A stretch of DNA of 64,000 nt from Blastomyces gilchristii SLH14081 (lineage: Eukaryota > Ascomycota > Eurotiomycetes > Onygenales > Ajellomycetaceae), in assembly GCF_000003855.2 (NCBI RefSeq), contig NW_003101682.1:5897607-5961606 (forward strand). The letters run 5' to 3'. Below are positions 58,335-64,000 of the stretch, in pieces. Both the position numbers and the translations under genes were made by a program. Under the pieces are notes generated by a model. That model saw only the letters and a program-made list of their open reading frames with translations, did no database searches and was not told where the DNA came from. Positions within the stretch are counted from its first letter, which is position 1. Each line of letters opens with the position of its first letter.

Positions 58335-58592
58335 TGTAAGAATAAGTGCTCGCAGACAATTATTCGGGTGTTTGCAGCTTGGTGTGATATGTACTGTTAA
58401 CTACTAGAAGTATTCGCGGTAGGAAGATAAAATGTAGGAGTCAAATGTATAATAGCATTCAAGCTGAGTTGTGAATAGTATTCGCGAACTCCAGTCTATA
58501 TAGTTGTGTGTAGCCAAGGGCCGCTAGCCCTATTGGTTACGCGAGAGATAGGAATAGGGGTAAAGGATCCGCGAGGAGCGGGATTTCTTACA
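58335..58592 (-). repeat. B2 5' LTR
   Basis: 258 bases, TGTAAGAATAAGTGCTCGCA to GGGATTTCTTACA, rich in CpG, with GGATCCGCGAGGAGCGG near its end. It is the upstream LTR since gag reads away from it. Confidence 0.93.
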
Positions 58593-58597
58593 GCATG

Positions 58598-59950
58598 AGA
58601 TTCTAACTGATAACAGTGTGAATCTTGTAGAAGAAGTGATGAGGCATTTCATGAGCCAGTTACAGACAAGATATTGTAGAATAACATCATATCATCTGCA
58701 GATGAATAGAAAGATGAAACACTTGAATGAAATCTTGAGCAACATGCTGACAAAATATCTAGTGAGCAAGCCTATGAGATTATGAAATGAATATCTCAGT
58801 CAGATACTATTAGTCACACAAATTCAGCAGCATGCAGTCTTCAAGTGTTTATCATTCTATCTGTTGTATGAATTGTATCCACACATCTCAGAGAATGCTT
58901 CAGAAAAGATGAGAAAGGAAACAACAGTTGCAGATGCAGAATCAAGATTGAAAGAGATCAGTTATGCATATATAAAAGCTAATGAGTTACTTCTGAACTG
59001 AGCAATTCAATTGAAAAGAATACAAGACTCACTAGTTAAGAAATTGAGTCTCAAGATGAGAATATGAGTTCTCATACATAATAAGAGTTCTGAGAAGTTT
59101 CAATCTAGATGATTTAAGTTATATAAAATACTTAAATCACATTCTCTGAGAATATATGCATTGAAAGAATCAGAGAAACAGATCTTATACAACTTAATAA
59201 ATAATTCATAACTAGTGAAAGTAAAGATATAAGACTTAAGCAGATTATAATTATCTGCAGCACTATCATCAGTGTTGAAAAAGAAGAAGCTTATAATTGA
59301 AAAGTCTTATAAGATAAGAGAAATCATAGACACTTACAAATCAGATAATCTCACTTATTTCAATCTTTTCATAATTATAAGAAAAGAATGAGAAGTAATA
59401 AAGAAATCAGATGAATATCATACTTCAATAAGTAATGAGACTATAACTGGTCATATGATAACATGCTGTAGATAGTGAGTATAATATAATAAAGAGCAGT
59501 CTCAAAGCAGCAGACTTGTATATGAATCAGATCACAGAAGAAAAAGAAATTCAGAGTTGAATTCAACTGTTTACATCAGTTCAATCACAGAGATCACAGA
59601 GAATGAACTATCTGAAACATTCATGAATATGTGAGATCAAGTCATCTCAATCTCTGAAAATGCTCAGAGATCAGATGAGGTTAGTTTCAATAAACTGTTC
59701 ACTGTAGTGATCTGAGTGAGTGAAGAGAGACAGTATAATACATGAGACAGAATCATAAAAGATGAAAGCTACTAAACCTAGTCACTGAACACTGTATCAT
59801 ATAGAGATCATGTAAGAGTAGTGACTAGCAGATAAAGAAAAAGCATAAGAAAAGAAATAATGAATTAGTCATTAATTATAAAAGTTGACTGTAAAAGACA
59901 AATGTTATTATACACATCTTATTCATTTTCATACATCACATATTTAATCT
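58598..59950 (+). pseudogene. A2 integrase core and C-terminus (downstream of B2)
   Basis: The frame resumes with I-L-T-D-N-S-V-N-L-V-E-E-V-M-R-H-F-M, where the family has T-D-N-G, then Y-H-L-Q-M-N-R-K-M-K-H-L-N-E-I-L for the last catalytic block. The C-terminal part holds L-Y-K-I-L-K-S-H-S and a Lys-rich end (L-K-K-K-K-L-I-I). It matches A1 from about 5160 to 3720. No clear chromodomain is seen. Confidence 0.84.
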
Positions 59951-60042
59951 ATTTTCAATACCATGCCATCTGAAAAATGTCAAAAATAAAGGAAATCTCA
60001 AAACTTGAGATCTGTAAGGAATTTGAGAGCTGCAAGTCACTC

Positions 60043-61717
60043 TTACAATAATATTATACACATCTCTGATTCCTCTACAGCTCTGTGTATGACATTAATG
60101 TCATTTATTGCAAGAGTGGCTGAAATGTTAATATAGAAATGTGTACGTGTACATGTAGAAAAATTGAAGGAGAGTGCAGGACTCACAGAATCAGAAGTGA
60201 GAGCAGAGAGGACAGAGACAGAAGAAATAGAAAGAGAAGAAGGCACAGAACTGAATAAATAACAGCAGGAGTTACTCAGAGCTGAATACTTACAACTCAG
60301 TGTGTACACAATCTTTCTCACAGAGAAGAGAGAGAAAGCAATGAGAGAAGCTTAAGAATAGAAGAAGATAGTCTCAGCAGTGTTATCATCTTCAATTAAA
60401 ATGATCTCTGACACTGAAGTAACTAAGAACTATTATTAGTATATGAAACTGCAAAAGCAGGGATAACAATTATTAAACAAACACTTACTGATCTTAGAAT
60501 TGTACACATAATTACAACATATACAAGGCTTCTCAGAAAGAGAGAGAGAGACACAGAGAAATACAGAAAGCAGAATACAGTGTACAAACAGCTCATTTCT
60601 ATAACAACATCTCAGACAAGACATATAAGCCTCACATCTACAGGTGTAAAAGAGTACAACATCTGTGTTCCTGTTTCTGAAAACACAGATATCTTTCACC
60701 TGCATTATGAAGTCAGATGACAGATGTCAGAGAATAGGCTGATACAGATCTATCATTTCAAAGAAATTCATTAGAGCAGATGTTCTCATGATATTGAACT
60801 TTATAGTTGTGAAAAGCTTCTTGATATCTGTGAACATTATGACTTTATGTATAGTAAAACTCATAATGATTTCTTCTAAGAACAGGAAAATCAGTATTAG
60901 AAAGAAAAGATGAAAAAGAAAAAGACTTATAATCTCAATACTGTTGAGAGAGAAAGTAATTCTCTGATATAAATGAACAATTGCTTTACTACAAATATTT
61001 AAAATAAATATAATAATCAGTGTCTGCAACTGAGCTCTAGATAGTCATATCATATACAGTCTTCATACAATAAATTGTTCTAGAAGTCAGCAGAAAGAGC
61101 AGAAGTGTATATGCTGATAAACATGATTTATTAAGTCTATACAATATCTCCTTAAAATGAGAAGAGCTGATAACAAAAGCAGAGGTGGTAAAACCAGGGA
61201 TCACAGGAACAGGAGTAGCGGGAGCAGGAGAACCAGACACAGAGACAAGTGTAGAAGATTGAGAAGTAGCAGAGAAAGGAACAGAGAGAGAAGCAGCAGA
61301 GAAAGAAGCAGTAGAAGAGGTAAGAAGAGACATAGAAGACTCAGTCATATATAATATAAGTAATTTCTTCATTATCATGTTCTTCAAGTTCTCAATCAAT
61401 GATTCAATATTGAGTTTACTATCATCAGCAGATGCAGATCTGTCAACATGTGAAGATTCTATATAAATAAAAACAAACATCAGCATCTGCATTTATGCAA
61501 AATTGTGTCAGAAAACACAATCAGAAACTCACTGAGAAGGAAATGATTGAGAGCATATAAGAAGATGAAGAAGATGTGTCATTCATAATAGTATATTCTA
61601 GTAATTGTTAGAAGATAAACAAGTTCTAGTCATATTTCACAACATGTTACACTTACTGCTAATGAACTGTCTGGTATAAGCACTATAAGAATGCTTGTTA
61701 TGAGAATGAGAGATCAT
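60043..61717 (-). pseudogene. Antisense multi-exon Cys-rich gene of A2
   Basis: This is the A1 antisense gene in a second copy. It starts at ATG 61717-61715 (M-I-S-H-S-H-N-K). Intron 1 keeps GTAAGTG and CTAAC and ends TAG. Intron 2 has donor GTGAGT near 61534. The Ser-rich exon (61492-61037) is still open to TAG at the position where A1 has TGA. Intron 3 has lost its donor (ATAAGT). The Cys-rich exon is 60705-60510 (S-C-L-R-C, then C-I-L-L, P-C-I-C-C-N-Y), and a donor GTAAGTG lies at about 60492 with an acceptor TTTTGCAG at about 60453. A further intron (GTAAGT...TTCAG) is near 60295-60255. The function is unknown. Confidence 0.68.
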
Positions 61718-62014
61718 TGCTAGAAATGTGTATAATATAATAAATAGATGAATAGAAGGTGTTGAACAGGAGAAGAAGCAGTAATCTGAGATAAGATGAT
61801 AATAATGTTTGATGATGATGATAATGAAGAAGATGATTGAAGAATGAGAAAAGTTAGTAAATAAGTGATGTAATATAGTGAAAGTTTCTTTATAAGAGTG
61901 CATGTGAGATGCTAGCTGCATCAGGAATAGGCCACATGATCGCGAACACTAGTGGCACGCTAATCCGCATGAAGCTAGGGCGGATGTCATGGTCACATGA
62001 GCATGACTGAATCT
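61718..62014. other. A2 segment between antisense gene and PPT
   Basis: Matches A1 1693-1985. It keeps a few CpGs near 61935-61985. No gene seen. Confidence 0.4.
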
Positions 62015-62026
62015 GGTGAGAGAGAA
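62015..62026 (+). promoter_or_regulatory. A2 polypurine tract
   Basis: GGTGAGAGAGAA directly before the 3' LTR, the decayed form of GGTGGGGGAGGA in A1. Confidence 0.72.
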
Positions 62027-62193
62027 TGTGGTTCAGAAGAACATATGACTGTCAGATAATAACACAGCTGCTTCTGAACTTGCTTACAAGTGTAAAGGGG
62101 CTATAGCGGCCGCTAATTAATTTAGCATACGATATATAAGAAGCCGGCGTACGCCTGTAATCGTACGCTGGCTCAAGCAACCTTTGAATCACA
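62027..62193 (+). repeat. A2 3' LTR
   Basis: 167 bases, TGTGGTTCAGAAGAAC to CTTTGAATCACA, followed by AGAG. Compared with 46842-47008 the differences are transitions at CpG and at GG/CC. Confidence 0.92.
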
Positions 62194-62197
62194 AGAG

Positions 62198-62560
62198 ATA
62201 AGTCTTCAGATATCTGTAAAATCTGAATAATTAAGACAATGTGAATGCTATGAATTTGTGATAAGAGTTGATCTGAATAGATAAGCTCTCTCTTCATATC
62301 TCAATTATTTCTGAGCTGAATACTTCAGTATAACTGAGAGAGCAGATACAGCTTTATAAGAGATATCTGATTATATATACAGATAATCAGTTCTCAAGAC
62401 TCTGCTGTAACTGTATACACTCTGATGTTCAGCTTCTCTGAAGTCTGTACATTTCTAACAGTCTTTATATCAAATGTAACAATTGTCTATATTACAGATA
62501 TAATACTCTCTGCTTCTTTAAAGAAGAAAATTAATAGTTATGAGAGAATTGAGTGTCACA
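62198..62560 (+). pseudogene. B1 antisense gene, Cys-rich exon (right of A2)
   Basis: This continues the B1 antisense exon 2 after A2, matching B2 52913-53290. The Cys-rich stretch at about 62395-62510 reads L-C-C-N-C-I-H-S-D, then I-K-C-N-N-C-L-Y-Y and N-T-L-C-F-F. It keeps both CxxC pairs (C-C-N-C and C-N-N-C), though the Cys between them is Tyr here. Stops lie at the same places as in B2 or at Gln/Trp-like codons. Confidence 0.58.
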
Positions 62561-62699
62561 GATATTAAGAATGTAAATATGAATTTTCTTTATTTTTTCT
62601 TTATTAGTCTCTAAATTATGTTCATAGTTCTGTTTTTATTTTCTTTGTTTTTTAGCTTTTAATAAGAATATAATTTCTTCTTTTCTTTGTGTACACTGC

Positions 62700-64000
62700 A
62701 GACTGTTCATCTCAGTAGAAACTCATCATCTTATAGACTAGAATTTATAAATAACAGTGTTAATATCTTTATTATAATCAGATTCTTAATAAAGATCATA
62801 TTATTCTGACTTATCAGAATTTATAGTATAAAAGTTATATCTCAGCTTCTACAGATATCTTATCTGTCTGAATAATTCTCAAGTGAACTTATTTATCTTG
62901 TTAGAATATTCTTATCACTGAACCTTGAATCAGAGTTTATAATCTTACTTCTCTGAGTTAATAAATTCTTTAATCTGATATTCTCTTTCACTCTCTAATA
63001 CTTTATAAATTGAGTGATAAATCACAGAGTTCTCTTCTGAGAATTTCTTATATTTACAGAGTAAAGAGATATGAAAAATATTATATATCTGTAACTTAGA
63101 TAACAGTTTTAATCTATAGAACTGTAAGCTAATTTTCTTCATAATCTTATAAGACTCTGTCTGTAAGAGATTCAGCTTCTTACTAGATCTCTATATAATA
63201 ATATTTTCTAGACTTAGTCAGACTCTATTATCTTTCTTGAAACTCTTTATAATATACTTAAAGTCATAGTATCTCTTCTGATACTCTTATATCTTTCTCA
63301 AGAATTCATGAGCTTTCTTCTGAATATTCTGAATTCTCTCAGTCTGTTCACAGACATTATCGCACTCTATAGTGTATTCTCATGAGTTTATCAAGATCAT
63401 CTGCAGATGAGTCTTAGTAAGTATCTTAAAAAGAGTTTTATCTGTACTGACATACTTTAAGTTATTATATATAAACTTCATAAGTAATAATTAATACACT
63501 CAGTCATTTTGATTGTAATTAACAAAGTATTACAGATACTGTTTTAATATACTTATCAAGTATTCTATCTGATCATCTGTTTATTAATGAAAAGCTGTAC
63601 TTAGATCTTATAAGATCTTCAGTATAGTTATTAGATCAGATCAGAACTTCTCTATAAAGATTGATTCTCTATCTGAGATAATATTCACAGATAATTCATG
63701 CAACTGAATTATATTATGAACAAAGATATAAGTTAAATTCTTTAACTTTAAGTTCTTACAGATGAATATAAAGTGTGTTATCTTGATAAAGTAATCTACT
63801 ATTATCAGCACACTGTCAAAGCAGGTATTATATATGTTCTTGCTTTCAGAGAGACTTATGAGAGTATTTATTTCTAGCTATTTTCAAGATTTCTGCAGAA
63901 TGAGTAGAGAAGTAAGTTCTTTATATAATCTGAATCACACTATCTGTGAATTTTGATAAATAGTATAAGAATTCACTATCTTCTTTATAAGTTCTCATAT
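62700..64000 (-). pseudogene. B1 chromodomain and integrase (runs off window)
   Basis: The minus-strand frame 63142-62945 carries I-F-H-I-S-L-L, then V-L-E-S-E-R-E-Y-Q-I-K-E-F-I-N-S-E, the integrase end and chromodomain start. The integrase core is at about 63720-63500 (I-I-S-D-R...). It matches B2 53400-54720 closely. The remainder of pol is beyond the right edge. Confidence 0.82.

Larger units (their letters stand above)
51426..58592 (-). mobile_element. Chromovirus family B, complete copy B2 inside A2
   Basis: This 7167-bp element is flanked by 5-bp duplications GCATG (51421-51425 and 58593-58597), with 258-bp LTRs beginning TGTAAGAA and ending TTCTTACA. On the minus strand from the right come gag, zinc knuckle, protease, RT, RNase H, integrase and chromodomain, then the antisense gene and the 3' LTR. 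It is the innermost layer of the nest, yet its pol is already full of stops. Confidence 0.94.
46842..62193 (+). mobile_element. Ty3/gypsy family A, copy A2, interrupted by B2
   Basis: A plus-strand copy of A1 is inserted in B1 between AGAG repeats. LTRs are 46842-47008 and 62027-62193 (167 bases each). The order is leader, gag, protease, RT, RNase H, integrase, then an antisense gene, matching A1. B2 occupies 51426-58592 inside the integrase with target GCATG. Without B2 the element is about 8.18 kb. It is more evenly decayed than A1. Confidence 0.93.
45259..64000 (-). mobile_element. Chromovirus family B, copy B1, split by A2
   Basis: A minus-strand element in two pieces, 45259-46841 and 62194-64000. 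Its 3' LTR is 45259-45515, followed by a region carrying the antisense gene. A2 sits between AGAG repeats (46838-46841 and 62194-62197). The right piece continues the antisense gene and then chromodomain and integrase. B2 (51426-58592) shows the uninterrupted order. The rest of B1 lies beyond the window. Confidence 0.88.

Noticed and set aside
1..64000. TGA read as Trp (alternative genetic code)
   Set aside because: Many TGA codons also fall where Arg is expected, CpG is depleted throughout, and the undecayed parts use TGG. Mutation of TGG and CGA explains the pattern better.

Overview
The window looks like a transposon graveyard from a filamentous ascomycete (probably Pezizomycotina). The reasons are Ty3/gypsy LTR elements with chromodomains, a Tad1-like LINE with EN, RT, RNase H and a C-terminal zinc finger, a tRNA-derived SINE, pogo and hAT DNA transposons, short GTAAGT...CTAAC...AG introns, and dense C-to-T decay of repeats. 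I find no convincing single-copy host gene. Almost every coding region is a pseudogene, and most in-frame stops are TGA at positions where the protein family has Trp or Arg.

Left part (1-13.4 kb): a minus-strand LINE is split by an LTR element, family A copy A1 (1503-9802, TACA target duplication). After a sequence gap (13457-13583) come a CpG-rich 155-bp tandem duplication and a plus-strand chromovirus, family C (about 14.1-21.7 kb), which carries a hAT-type MITE.

Middle and right (21.7-64 kb): this is a seven-layer nest. LINE2 is interrupted by D2. D2 is interrupted by LINE3, by a hAT element E (itself holding a SINE and the complete element D1), by a pogo element, and by D3. D3 is interrupted by LINE4, LINE4 by B1, B1 by A2, and A2 by B2. 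Most junctions are fixed by target-site duplications: TACA, AGAG, GCATG, TATAT, ACTGTGAT, TCAGYCAG, a TA and an 11-bp repeat.

The main observation is that three LTR families (A, B, C) carry an extra gene antisense to gag-pol, between the pol 3' end and the 3' LTR. In A and B it has spliceosomal introns whose signals are seen in two copies. All three proteins pair a Ser/Pro-rich N-terminal part with a similar Cys pattern (CxxC...C...CxxC). Family D, whose chromodomain runs almost to its LTR, has no room for such a gene.

How the parts work together: the LTR elements encode Gag, protease, RT, RNase H and integrase for self-copying. The LINE probably supplies the machinery for the SINE, because their last ~33 bases and (AAT)n tails match. 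The MITE shares termini with hAT element E. All copies now look defective, having lost CpG and many CpC/GpG sites.
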